Shown here: positions 38,752 through 48,293 of the stretch, piece after piece | Position numbering within the stretch: position 1 is the stretch's first letter | Layout: every line of letters begins with the position of its first letter | Source of the DNA: Carboxylicivirga sp. | GTDB taxonomy: Bacteria > Bacteroidota > Bacteroidia > Bacteroidales > Marinilabiliaceae | Direction: 5' to 3' | Length of the DNA stretch: 64,000 nucleotides | Assembly: GCA_025210475.1 (NCBI GenBank) | Contig: JAOARW010000067.1 | Location: forward strand, 1 to 64,000 | Made by a program: the position numbers and the translations under genes | The notes under the pieces: model-generated | The model's database searches: none | Seen by the model: the letters and a program-made list of their open reading frames with translations, nothing else | What the model was told of the DNA's origin: nothing

Positions 38752-38877
38752 TGAATTTTGTTTAAAAGTTATAGGTCAGCAATTAAGTTTTTACATACCC
38801 ATTACAGCACTAATCACTTAGCGTTCATAGCGAATATCAGCATTGAAGAACATAAATATTTACTGCTAAATAATAAA

Positions 38878-40656
38878 TTAGTACTCAACCACAATCATGG
38901 TCCAGTACTCTAGTTCAGGTAATTCAAAAACAACATTTTCACCCTCCTGAGCAAACTTTAACGAACGTGGGCTTCCTCCGGCAACATCAGGTGACGCCGC
39001 CCAAATGCTTTTTACTTTTTGGCTATCTTTAAGCAATAACTTAGCATTTTTAAGTTTTTGAGGAGCCACCTGTATTCCTGCATTATCCCGCCATTCAGTT
39101 GTCGTAGCATCGCTCAGGTTAATTAATGATATAAGTTGTCGGCCGGCCATCTTTTTTGCGACTATTGCTACGTCACCTTTACCTGCCGGCCAGTTTGACA
39201 ATACCATCTTATTATCTAATGAACTTAAAGTAACTGTATTAAACTTACCACCATCACGAAGTAAATTTTGATAAGCTACTAAAAAATCATAGTAAGCAAT
39301 CAAAGCCGTTTTAAGCACCGGACGCATCTTCAGGTTGTTATTGGGGAAATATTCTTTACCCAACATGTGCTCGCCCAGTTCTAAATGTGAACCACCAAAG
39401 GCGAAAATCACCGCATTGGTCATCAACACCGATGGAGTATTAAAAAAGCCTTGGTTATTCGCCAAGTCATAATTAACATAGGCTGCCAGAACTGTGTTTT
39501 TTAAACCACCTCCGTAAACATCATTTTGACGGATAATAGATGCCAAATCATCATACTGATTATTGGGATTCCAAACTTCGGTATATAAAAAATCTGTTTC
39601 TGCACTTGCAATGCCCAATTGTCCATATTGATTCACAGCATTTACCACATTGTATTTTTCACTATTTCCTTCCTTCATTGCATTGATGAAAGGTGCAAAA
39701 GTTTGCGCCAGATCAATATTTATACCATCGTAATTATATACCACACCACGATCGCCCAGCTGATCCATATGAAAACCATCAAAATCGAGAAATTCATATA
39801 CTCTTTTATTTTGGCTCTGATAGTAATTTTGCCAATCGCTATTGGATGGATCCAATACATATAAATTGCTCAGGAATGGTGAACTTAATGGGTGATAATC
39901 CATACTGCTATGGTTATTATCTTTATACACATACCAGTGACGATCAACACCATCATCGGCTGCATCGTCCCAGGCTCCGTAAACCAAATTATAATACATG
40001 GCCATCATGTTATGCTCATGGGCCTTTTTAATGTAGCTTTCCACAGTTTTCAGATACACATCTTTATTGATAATATCTTTCCACGAACTGGCTACCTGTC
40101 CATTTTCGATAGGTAAAGGCTGATGGTGTTTGTTGTGCCAATCATAAAACTGAATTCCATTAATGTGAAAACGATTCAGGTTGTTAATGACGGCATCCAT
40201 GTCCTGCTCTTCTATTTGGGAATAGTCAGATAAAAAACCGTACCTGGGAAATTTTGTCCACTTTGTTGAAGCATCAATTGCAATAACAGCTTCAATGGTT
40301 TCGTCTCCGTCCTTATCCACAACCAATTCTGCAACATAACCTTTAAAGTCATCGGCCGGTAAGGTCCATGTCCAGTTTGCAGAGCCTGGAACCGACTCTT
40401 CCACCACTTTATTAAGGTGCTTATACCTTACCAGCGCACCTGTTGGCAAATCCTTACGATCTAAGGTAAAAGTAACCTTATCTCCGGGTTCGTAACGCGC
40501 CTTATCTGTATAAATAAAAGTATTGCTATACACCGGTGCCGGATCATTAACCGGAACATCTGGTATTAGCACCTCTTTTATTGGTTCATCCTCTTTCTTA
40601 CAACTGCCCAAAAGGCAAACAACCATGAAAACGAAAAATATCCTGGATAAGTGCAT
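38878..40656 (-). CDS. GH66 dextranase-type lipoprotein
   Basis: Endo-acting hydrolase of alpha-1,6-glucan (dextran). The 592-residue protein has a lipoprotein signal peptide ending in LLGSC followed by KKEDEP, an acidic stretch of the kind that directs lipoproteins to the cell surface. A beta-sandwich domain follows (about 45-130), then the TIM barrel with nucleophile Asp298 in FHMDQLGDRG and acid/base Glu360 in LYTEVWN. These match GH66 catalytic motifs. It lies between SusE-like and GH31 genes. Confidence 0.92.
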   Translation of the reverse strand: MHLSRIFFVFMVVCLLGSCKKEDEPIKEVLIPDVPVNDPAPVYSNTFIYTDKARYEPGDKVTFTLDRKDLPTGALVRYKHLNKVVEESVPGSANWTWTLPADDFKGYVAELVVDKDGDETIEAVIAIDASTKWTKFPRYGFLSDYSQIEEQDMDAVINNLNRFHINGIQFYDWHNKHHQPLPIENGQVASSWKDIINKDVYLKTVESYIKKAHEHNMMAMYYNLVYGAWDDAADDGVDRHWYVYKDNNHSSMDYHPLSSPFLSNLYVLDPSNSDWQNYYQSQNKRVYEFLDFDGFHMDQLGDRGVVYNYDGINIDLAQTFAPFINAMKEGNSEKYNVVNAVNQYGQLGIASAETDFLYTEVWNPNNQYDDLASIIRQNDVYGGGLKNTVLAAYVNYDLANNQGFFNTPSVLMTNAVIFAFGGSHLELGEHMLGKEYFPNNNLKMRPVLKTALIAYYDFLVAYQNLLRDGGKFNTVTLSSLDNKMVLSNWPAGKGDVAIVAKKMAGRQLISLINLSDATTTEWRDNAGIQVAPQKLKNAKLLLKDSQKVKSIWAASPDVAGGSPRSLKFAQEGENVVFELPELEYWTMIVVEY

Positions 40657-40669
40657 ATCTTAATGTATT

Positions 40670-40700
40670 AAAAAAAGGGAATGAAGCTTAGCCTCATCCC
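40670..40700 (-). terminator. Intra-operon terminator between susE-like and GH66 genes
   Basis: On the minus strand GGGATGAGGC and GCTTCATTCCC form a stem of about 10 bp with one bulge and a TAA loop, followed by seven T. It sits 10 bp after the SusE-like stop codon and before the GH66 start, so partial termination would lower enzyme expression relative to the uptake proteins. Confidence 0.7.
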
Positions 40701-40710
40701 CCATAAAAAA

Positions 40711-42207
40711 CTATTGCTTTGTAATTGTCATCGATTCATTATCTAGATCAATTATTATTTCGTAAGTGCCGGCATCACCACTGCTTAGTTTCCATTTATT
40801 ATCCGGTCCATCACAACCATGGGTTATGATGTAATCACTGTTTGAAACAGGTTGATTTTCACTTGCAGCATTTAACCAATCACCATTGCACCAATCCCCC
40901 TTAAATTTAGAGATCTTGAATTCTCCTTCGGCATTATCAGCCCCCAGCTCTCCATTAAAAATGTAAACACCATTATTGTATTCCATTGGAGCTGGTGCAC
41001 CAATATTCCATCCATTGGGACCTCCATCACCTATCAGGTATAGTTCAACCTTTTCAAACTTAAGCGTTTTATCAAATAAGTTAAGCGTTATTTTGTAACG
41101 TCCTTCTGTTTCATCGGTAATACGCCATTTATAGTCATCTCCTTCGCAACCATGGCGAACCACATAATCGGTGGCATCAACCGCTTGGTCAGCTTGTGTT
41201 GCATTAAGCCAGTCGCCATCGCACCAATCACCTTTATAGGTCGAAAACTTAAGCTCTCCAGGTTTTAGGTGCGCTTCGTATGTAAACACAAACGGATCGT
41301 TCGGATCTTGTGTAAAAGCTTCAGGTGAACCTATGTTCCAATTACTTGGTGAAGCATCGCCCACAATGTAGATTTCGGTATAAGGAGGCCCAACCTGTTT
41401 TTCAACAATAATGCTTAAATCAAGTAAGTTAACCTGTATCTTATATGGGGAACCTTCTGTAATCTCCCACTGTACATCATCACCACTTCCTCCAATATTG
41501 AAAACCATTTTATTAGCATCCTCAGCATGGCGCGTATAGGTATCTTGCGACCAACTCTCATTGCGGTTCACCGGAAATTTGAAATTACCCGGCTTTAGCT
41601 GGCCTTCGAATACGAAGATCCACGGGGCATTGTTTTGAGGTGTCATTTCAATGGCATCTGCAATGTTCCAACCCGCTTCGGTAGCACTACCTACAATGTA
41701 AAGTTTTTCGGTAACCGCTTTGTAGGGCTGCACTGTAAATTTCACCGGAGTTGAAATATCATCTTCCACCTGCTCATTGGCTACCTTAGCAGTAACACGC
41801 GCCTCCAGCTCTACTACCTTACCAGGCATTGCGCCCCATAAATCAATCGCCATTTCATTTAAATCGGCTACATTAATACTTTTTTCGTATACCTGTTTAC
41901 CAAAATCATACACTTTTGAAGTAGCAAAACTGTTGTCGGCCCGATCAATTTCAAACGTATAGGAAATTGAACTTCCTGTGCCCTGATTACTGCCTGTTGT
42001 CCAGTTAAAAGCAATCGCTGCATTAAATGATTCGGATTGCTTTAAGACCAGTTCTTTACTTGATGCTGATAGCTCAATTAAATCACCTTTACTTATTTCT
42101 GCTACATAATCTTCCTGACAGCCTGTAAAAAAAGCCAGGAGAGCAACAACAAACAAGCTACAAGCTATCTTAGCCATATTTTCTTGTATATATTTTCTTG
42201 ATATCAT
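40711..42207 (-). CDS. SusE/SusF-like starch-binding-type surface lipoprotein
   Basis: Non-catalytic glycan-binding lipoprotein on the outer membrane. The 498-residue protein has a lipoprotein signal peptide ending in FFTGC, an N-terminal SusE-type domain (about 30-165), and three tandem beta-sandwich modules that each begin with (L/I)Y(I/L)(V/I)G and contain GWNI or NWNIG. The second and third are close copies, sharing KGDWC(D/N)GDWLNA and HGC(E/D)G. A later ATG at 42177 (MAKIACSLF) is an equally good start. It lies 31 bp after susD, as in dextran and starch loci. Confidence 0.9.
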   Translation of the reverse strand: MISRKYIQENMAKIACSLFVVALLAFFTGCQEDYVAEISKGDLIELSASSKELVLKQSESFNAAIAFNWTTGSNQGTGSSISYTFEIDRADNSFATSKVYDFGKQVYEKSINVADLNEMAIDLWGAMPGKVVELEARVTAKVANEQVEDDISTPVKFTVQPYKAVTEKLYIVGSATEAGWNIADAIEMTPQNNAPWIFVFEGQLKPGNFKFPVNRNESWSQDTYTRHAEDANKMVFNIGGSGDDVQWEITEGSPYKIQVNLLDLSIIVEKQVGPPYTEIYIVGDASPSNWNIGSPEAFTQDPNDPFVFTYEAHLKPGELKFSTYKGDWCDGDWLNATQADQAVDATDYVVRHGCEGDDYKWRITDETEGRYKITLNLFDKTLKFEKVELYLIGDGGPNGWNIGAPAPMEYNNGVYIFNGELGADNAEGEFKISKFKGDWCNGDWLNAASENQPVSNSDYIITHGCDGPDNKWKLSSGDAGTYEIIIDLDNESMTITKQ

Positions 42208-42237
42208 TGTTTCTATTTTTTCGTTAGCATGGATACA

Positions 42238-43722
42238 TTAGTAACCCGGATTTTGCTTCAGGTTGGGATTATTATCTATTTCCTTTTGAGGAATCGGAAA
42301 TAAAAGATGTTTTGCACTGGCATTGGTTTTACCAATCGAATGCAAGAAATCCAATCCCCATTGTCCGTTTTCAACCCTAATTAAATCGAACCAACGTTGC
42401 CCCTCAAAAGCCAGCTCCATGCGTCTTTCCTGTAACACTGCGGCATTAAATTCTGATTTCGACAGGTTTTTAAGATTTTCCAATCCGGCTCTGCCTCTTA
42501 CTTTATTGATAGGTGCATAAGCATCCGATGTTTTATCCAGATTATTCAAAGCTTCTGCTTTCATCAGTAAAACATCAGAATAACGTAATACCGGGAAGTT
42601 CATTGGGCTATTATCATAAGTTTCAGCCACTGCTTTTGTCACCAAAAATTTTCGAAGATTAAAGCCTGTGATCGAATATCCAGGATCATAATCCATACCA
42701 TCAAAAGCCGGACAGCCATCAAATAATACGGTTACATTCTTACGTTGGTCATTGGCTTCGTAGGCCGCTACAAATTCGGCAGATGGCTGGTTCCAACCCC
42801 AGCCACCGGCGACCATATCAGCCCCTCGGGGTCCGGTAAACGTACTCAACCAGGAAGCCTGATTTTCATTGGACCAAAAGTCTTGCTTTGAATCACTAAC
42901 GTATTGTACTTCAAACAAAGACTCAATTGAGTTTTTATTATTAACATCAAAGTTTTGTGCATATTCCGGATTCAAATCGTATCCAAGGCGCTCTACTTCA
43001 TCTGCCAAATCCACAACATTTTGCCATTCTTCAAGGGTTAGATAAACTTTTGCCAACAAGCCCGTGGCTGCACCTTTTGTTGCCCGTCCAAGATCGCTTG
43101 CTCCATAGGTCCTTTTCTCAGGTAACAGTTTTCGAGCCTCGTTCAAATCATCAATTATCCGTTGGTAAACAACCGCTTTGTCAGTGCGTGAAGGACGAAG
43201 GTCATCACCCGGCTCCTGCGGTTCCAAAATCAATGGTACATCACCAAAATAACGAACCAAAATAAAGTGATACAAACCTCGGAGAAAATAAGCCTCACCC
43301 AAAATTCTGCTTTTCAGATTTTCATCGATATCCATGGCCGGCACATTTTTAAGAACCAGATTTGAGCGCAGAATACCAGGCGCAGGTCCACGCCATAAAT
43401 CCAATACACCCGGGTTATCCGTTGCTGTTACAAAATTGGCCATATCCTGCGTTTCGCGTCCATCATCGCCACCGCCGGCACCAACTATACTGTTGCCAGC
43501 CATAATATCGGATGTCCACATGCGCATGTTATATAACTTTGGCCATTGCAAGGGCTGATACGCCCCGTTAATGGCATTGATGGCATCATTTTCTGTTTGC
43601 CAGAAATTTGAGGTATTGATTGAATCCTCGGGTGATTTAATGAGGAAGTCATCGCCGCACGAAGCTGCCATGAATCCAATCATTAGTATTGCGAAATATT
43701 TAAGATAATTCATTTTTACCAT
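42238..43722 (-). CDS. SusD/RagB-family lipoprotein of the dextran-type locus
   Basis: Surface glycan-capturing lid of the SusCD importer. The 494-residue protein has a lipoprotein signal peptide ending in MAASC followed by GDDFLIKSPEDS, helical TPR-like segments, and the C-terminal signature INKVRGRAGLENL with QERRMELAFEGQRWFDLIR. Starts at 43722 and 43713 are both possible. It begins 9 bp after the susC stop codon. Confidence 0.95.
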   Translation of the reverse strand: MVKMNYLKYFAILMIGFMAASCGDDFLIKSPEDSINTSNFWQTENDAINAINGAYQPLQWPKLYNMRMWTSDIMAGNSIVGAGGGDDGRETQDMANFVTATDNPGVLDLWRGPAPGILRSNLVLKNVPAMDIDENLKSRILGEAYFLRGLYHFILVRYFGDVPLILEPQEPGDDLRPSRTDKAVVYQRIIDDLNEARKLLPEKRTYGASDLGRATKGAATGLLAKVYLTLEEWQNVVDLADEVERLGYDLNPEYAQNFDVNNKNSIESLFEVQYVSDSKQDFWSNENQASWLSTFTGPRGADMVAGGWGWNQPSAEFVAAYEANDQRKNVTVLFDGCPAFDGMDYDPGYSITGFNLRKFLVTKAVAETYDNSPMNFPVLRYSDVLLMKAEALNNLDKTSDAYAPINKVRGRAGLENLKNLSKSEFNAAVLQERRMELAFEGQRWFDLIRVENGQWGLDFLHSIGKTNASAKHLLFPIPQKEIDNNPNLKQNPGY

Positions 43723-43731
43723 TTTAACGAT

Positions 43732-46700
43732 TTAGAAACTAATGTTTGCTCCAACACTGATGGTGCGGGTAACCGGATATACATTGTTATCGATTCCACT
43801 CACACCCACTTCCGGGTCAAATCCCTCGTATGAAGTAAATGTGTACAAATTGGTACCAGATATATAAATTCGGGCCGAACTTACAGGGGTTTTCTTATAC
43901 CAGTTTTCGGGCAGGTTATAACCCAGCGTTACATTTTTAATTCTTAAATACGAACCATCTTCAATGTACCGGTCAGAAGGTCGTGAATTTTGGTTTGGAT
44001 CGTTAAATACTGCTCGCGGTACAACGCTACTGGTTCCCTCACCAGTCCAACGCTCCAACGTTTTATCTGACTGGTTATAGGCTACAGCCATACCTTCGTT
44101 CCAAATACGGTTGGCATTATAAATATCGTTGCCAAATACTCCCTGAAGAAAGATGGTCAGGTCAAAGCCTTTATAGGCAAATCGGTTGTTAAGTGAAAAC
44201 AGAAAATCTGGATTTGGATTACCAATATAAGTTCGATCCTGTGCATTAATCACACCATCGCTGTTTAAATCTTTAAAGCGAATATCACCCGGTGATGTGC
44301 GGTTATAAGGATCATTACCCGGCACCTGAACAGCATGATTATTAACCTCTTCCTGATTCTGAAAAACGCCGTCGGTTACATAACCATAAAAAACATCCAT
44401 TGGGTGCCCCGTTGCCAAACGAGCCAGGTCCTGGTTGAAACCAACTGATCCTCGCGTCATTGGGATGGAGTCATTCAATTGCACAACTTCATTGCGGTTA
44501 AATGAGAAGTTAACATCTGTATCCCATTCAAACTCTCCTTTCATATTGTGCGATGTAACCGATACTTCAATACCTTTATTGGTAATTTCACCTGCATTTA
44601 CCTTTGGTACATCAATATCGGAATAACCGGTTGAAATAGGCACCGACATAGGCACCAACATATCCTCTGTAACTTTGTAATAGGTATCTACCGTCAGGTC
44701 AATTGTTTGATTAAATAAACTGGCATCGATACCAACATTGGACATTTTCTGAGCCTCCCAATGCAGATTAGGATTAGGCATTCTATTGGGAACGACAGTA
44801 CTCACAATGCCATTGTTAAAAGTATAGACACCGGTATTTAATACTGAAGCATACTCATACAAACCAATTTCCTGGTTACCCGTTGATCCGTAGCCAACCC
44901 GCAATTTTAAATTATCCACAAAATCGATGTTTTCGAAGAAGTCTTCTTCTGAAATGCGCCAGGCCAGCGAAGCCGAAGGGAATGTTCCCCATTTAGAATC
45001 ATTACCAAAACGTGATGATCCATCGCGTCGGATGGTTGCCGTGAAGAGGTACTTATCATCATAGGTATAGTTTACCCTTGCCATGTACGACATCATGGAC
45101 CAACCAGTGGTATTACCACCTATATCAGGCTGTTTGCTACCATTATTCAGTTGCTGCGTTTGATCACTGGCAAAATCCTGAATCGATCCGTTCATACCAT
45201 GCCATTCACTTTCCTGTGCACTGGTACCAACCATTGCGGTTATATCGTGTTTACCAAACGATTTTGTATACGTCAGAGTGTTATCCCAGTTCCAGGTGTT
45301 GGCCCTGTTTGAGCTTTCAGACAGGAATGATAAATCTTGTGGTGTGGGTTGCCAATTGTATTTTGGTGCCCAATTTCTGTCATACCAGAAATTTGCTTTT
45401 AAACCGGCAAGTGATTTAAGGGTCAAGCCCTCAATTATCTCTAAATCGGCATAAACAGAGCCTAACAGGTTATAACCCAATGTTTGCCTCTCAACCAAAT
45501 TATTCTTTCCTACCGGATTAATAATGTCGCCATCCCACTCAGGTCGTTCCTTAGGCCCCGCATAGGAACCATCTTCATTATAAATCGGAAGAGTTGGTAA
45601 TGCCAGCAATGAATTACGTATACTGTAATCACCACTGTATTTCTTATCATGATTTAATGTCAGGTTATTACCAAACTTTAATTTTTCAAACACCTGCGAT
45701 TCGGTGTTGAACTTAAAGGTGTATTTATCAAAGCCGGTATTGTCAATAATTCCATCTTGCGAGAATACATTACCTGAAACATAGTAAGTTGTTTTTTCGG
45801 TTCCGCCAGAATAAGATAATGAATAACTCTGGATAGGAGCCGCCACAAATAACTCGTCGACCCAATCGGTTCCTTTACCCAAAGACGCAGGATCGGCAAA
45901 CGCCGGATTTTGAGTACGACCGGCATTCGCCATCATCTCGTTGTGTAAAGCTGCAAATTCACTCGCATTTAACACCTCCACCATATTGGTTGACTGCTGC
46001 ACACCATAGTAGGCATTGAACTGCAATTGACTTTTCCCCTGCTCACCAGATTTGGTAGTGATTATTACTACCCCATTGGCTCCACGAGAACCATAAATAG
46101 CTGTAGATGATGCATCCTTTAATATTTGAATCGATTCAATATCATTGGTATTTAACTGGTTAAGCCCACCATCAGTAGGTATGCCATCGATTACGTATAA
46201 AGGGTTGTTATTATTGATGGTTCCTAAACCACGGATGCGAAAAGTAGGATCACTACCCGGCGTACCGTTATCAATTACCTGTACTCCTGTTGCTTTACCC
46301 TGTAAGGCATTTCCCACACTCGGTACCGGCAATGAATTCAGATCATCGGTACTAACGCTGGCTACAGCTCCGGTAAGGTCACTCTTTCTCATGGTGCCAT
46401 AACCGACAACCACAACTTCATCCATGTCGATGGCCTCGTCAACCATTGTAATATTGATGGTCGTTTTACCCGCCACCTGAATTGTTTGAGACTCAAAGCC
46501 TACAAATGAAAATACAAGCTGTGCATCTGCATTACTCAACTCCAGCTGATACTCACCATCAATGTTGGTGATTGTACCATTGGATAGGTTATCCTTTTCG
46601 AAAACATTAACCCCTGGAATAGGATCATTGCCGGTATCCAATACACGACCTTTAACCATAATGGTTTGTTGCTGTTGTGTTTCCATTGCATACTCTGGTT

Positions 46701-47064
46701 GAGCAACAGACAGTATTATTTGGTTATCTACCAAAACAATACGCACATCAGTACCAAATAATTCATCCAGAACATCAACAACACGCGATTCCTTTTTGTC
46801 AACGCTTACAATGCGATTAACATTTACCAGGTCGTTATCGTAAATAAAACGATAGTTGGATTGTTCTTCAATCTCCTCCAAAATAGCTTTTACCTCAACA
46901 TTACGCATACGCAGCGACACTTTACTTTCCTGCGAGAAAGAACTAAGTGCCAACACATTGAAACAAGCTATAAATAATAAACCTAAAGATAGCCTCATTA
47001 CTAATTTAATTTTAGGAGGAATAAACCACAATTGTGAAAACCTCCAATTGGAAAAATTTTTCAT
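43732..47064 (-). CDS. SusC/RagA-type TonB-dependent receptor of the dextran-type locus
   Basis: Outer-membrane import channel driven by TonB. The intact 1110-residue protein has an N-terminal signal region (up to about 45), an STN signalling domain (about 50-118), a carboxypeptidase-regulatory-like domain (about 135-220), a plug with GYGTMRKSDLTGAVASV and PLYVIDG, and a 22-strand-type barrel ending in SVGANISF. The STN domain fits control by the upstream FecR/ECF pair. The start is supported by an identical leader layout at the other SusC gene. Confidence 0.96.
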   Translation of the reverse strand: MKNFSNWRFSQLWFIPPKIKLVMRLSLGLLFIACFNVLALSSFSQESKVSLRMRNVEVKAILEEIEEQSNYRFIYDNDLVNVNRIVSVDKKESRVVDVLDELFGTDVRIVLVDNQIILSVAQPEYAMETQQQQTIMVKGRVLDTGNDPIPGVNVFEKDNLSNGTITNIDGEYQLELSNADAQLVFSFVGFESQTIQVAGKTTINITMVDEAIDMDEVVVVGYGTMRKSDLTGAVASVSTDDLNSLPVPSVGNALQGKATGVQVIDNGTPGSDPTFRIRGLGTINNNNPLYVIDGIPTDGGLNQLNTNDIESIQILKDASSTAIYGSRGANGVVIITTKSGEQGKSQLQFNAYYGVQQSTNMVEVLNASEFAALHNEMMANAGRTQNPAFADPASLGKGTDWVDELFVAAPIQSYSLSYSGGTEKTTYYVSGNVFSQDGIIDNTGFDKYTFKFNTESQVFEKLKFGNNLTLNHDKKYSGDYSIRNSLLALPTLPIYNEDGSYAGPKERPEWDGDIINPVGKNNLVERQTLGYNLLGSVYADLEIIEGLTLKSLAGLKANFWYDRNWAPKYNWQPTPQDLSFLSESSNRANTWNWDNTLTYTKSFGKHDITAMVGTSAQESEWHGMNGSIQDFASDQTQQLNNGSKQPDIGGNTTGWSMMSYMARVNYTYDDKYLFTATIRRDGSSRFGNDSKWGTFPSASLAWRISEEDFFENIDFVDNLKLRVGYGSTGNQEIGLYEYASVLNTGVYTFNNGIVSTVVPNRMPNPNLHWEAQKMSNVGIDASLFNQTIDLTVDTYYKVTEDMLVPMSVPISTGYSDIDVPKVNAGEITNKGIEVSVTSHNMKGEFEWDTDVNFSFNRNEVVQLNDSIPMTRGSVGFNQDLARLATGHPMDVFYGYVTDGVFQNQEEVNNHAVQVPGNDPYNRTSPGDIRFKDLNSDGVINAQDRTYIGNPNPDFLFSLNNRFAYKGFDLTIFLQGVFGNDIYNANRIWNEGMAVAYNQSDKTLERWTGEGTSSVVPRAVFNDPNQNSRPSDRYIEDGSYLRIKNVTLGYNLPENWYKKTPVSSARIYISGTNLYTFTSYEGFDPEVGVSGIDNNVYPVTRTISVGANISF

Positions 47065-47071
47065 AAATTTG
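47064..47071 (+). promoter_or_regulatory. Antisense -7 box over the second susC start codon
   Basis: TAAATTTG on the plus strand fits TAnnTTTG and shares its first T with the complement of the susC start codon, exactly as at 29512. No standard -33 box. Confidence 0.4.
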
Positions 47072-47076
47072 AAATG

Positions 47077-47151
47077 CTTAAAATTAGAATTTACCTGTCG
47101 CCAAACAGGTTTATTTATGACAGGAGGTACGCCAATACCTCCTGTTTTTTT
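47077..47151 (+). ncRNA. Candidate cis-antisense RNA at the second fecR-susC junction
   Basis: A plus-strand RNA from the 47064 box would begin near 47077, form a 6-bp hairpin (47093-47110) and a 10-bp hairpin (47120-47145), and end in six T overlapping the fecR stop codon. Predicted length is about 75 nt. Both loops read CGCCAA on this strand. It parallels the candidate at 29525-29602. Confidence 0.45.
47093..47145 (-). promoter_or_regulatory. Tandem same-loop hairpins in the second susC leader
   Basis: On the minus strand: hairpin A (ACAGGAGGTA, loop TTGGCG, TACCTCCTGT), 9 nt, hairpin B (ACCTGT, loop TTGGCG, ACAGGT), then 28 nt to the susC ATG. The fecR stop codon lies 4 nt before hairpin A. 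Loops are identical within the locus, and spacings match the first locus to within one base. Confidence 0.75.
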
Positions 47152-48160
47152 ATTTGATTACTACTTTCTTTTGCTCATCGGATTTACCCTGAATAATTTC
47201 ATATTCCAAATTTGTTGCAATCGCCAGTAATTTCAGAAACTCATCAAGACTTTGCTCGTTAAACGAAGCCGTTATGCGTCGTTGCAACACTTTCTGATCC
47301 AACACCTTTATTTCAACCCCATATTTACGTTTCATCGCATTGAACACATTGGCTAATGGCTCATTAACAAAAACAATTTCCCCGGCTCTCCATCTGGTGA
47401 ATTTATCGACACTGGTACTTTCCTGCTTATTAAGCTTTCGATTCTCTTTTGAAAAAACGGCTACCTCATTAGGATTTAAATCTCCCAAAATGTTTTTTCG
47501 ACCATCTTTCTCTTCAAACAGATTGACTTTGCCTTCGATAAGAGCTACAGTAATCTCTTCGTTATCGTCGTATGATTCTACATTAAATGAAGTTCCCACC
47601 ACTTCAACTGCTAAGTTATGGTTGGTTTTAACGATAAATGGTTGCTGAGGATTGGTAACGACATCGAAATAAGCTTCTCCTTCAATTTTCACCTCGCGAA
47701 ATTTTTCTCCTTCAAATGAATCATAGTAACTCAAAGTACTACCATTGTTCAGCCAAACACTTGTTCCATCGGGCAAAACCACACGACCTGTTAATCCTTT
47801 TGAACAAGTCATGCTAACCATATTTGGTTCCGATGCAATTTCCTTGCTACCAAACAGGTATAGCAAAGTAACAAGCAAGGGAATAAACAAAATCGCCGCC
47901 ACCTTTGATGAAATGGCCATAAAACGTTGCGCGAAACTCTGTTTGACTGATTGTAGATTTATGCTCCGATGAATGCGGTTCAGTGTCCGTTCGCCTTTTT
48001 CATCCAGCTCACCAATTACTTCCCGGTTAAGGCTTGACCAATGACTGTACATCGACTTTTCTTCGGAAACATCAAGCTCACCAGCCTTAATCATCCCTTT
48101 GAACAAAGCTGTTTCCTCGTCTGTACATATCCCTTTTCTGTATTTCTCAATAAGTGTCAT
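47150..48160 (-). CDS. FecR-family anti-sigma factor of the dextran-type locus
   Basis: Inner-membrane anti-sigma factor that couples SusC occupancy to the adjacent ECF sigma factor. The 336-residue protein has a cytoplasmic N-terminus (1-86), one membrane segment (about 87-104), a FecR domain with GRVVLPDGTSVWLNNGSTL and GEAYFDV, and a C-terminal DUF4974-like domain ending near QKKVVIK. Gene order sigma-fecR-susC is canonical. Confidence 0.94.
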   Translation of the reverse strand: MTLIEKYRKGICTDEETALFKGMIKAGELDVSEEKSMYSHWSSLNREVIGELDEKGERTLNRIHRSINLQSVKQSFAQRFMAISSKVAAILFIPLLVTLLYLFGSKEIASEPNMVSMTCSKGLTGRVVLPDGTSVWLNNGSTLSYYDSFEGEKFREVKIEGEAYFDVVTNPQQPFIVKTNHNLAVEVVGTSFNVESYDDNEEITVALIEGKVNLFEEKDGRKNILGDLNPNEVAVFSKENRKLNKQESTSVDKFTRWRAGEIVFVNEPLANVFNAMKRKYGVEIKVLDQKVLQRRITASFNEQSLDEFLKLLAIATNLEYEIIQGKSDEQKKVVIK

Positions 48161-48293
48161 ACTTGCTGCTTATATTGTAAAAACGCGTAAGTCTTCAGTT
48201 GGTCCTATTCTAATTACAGAAAAACTTTAATATTTTTCTGTAATTACTCATAATGTAACACTTAGAGAGGTTTATTTTCTGAATAAGAATTTA

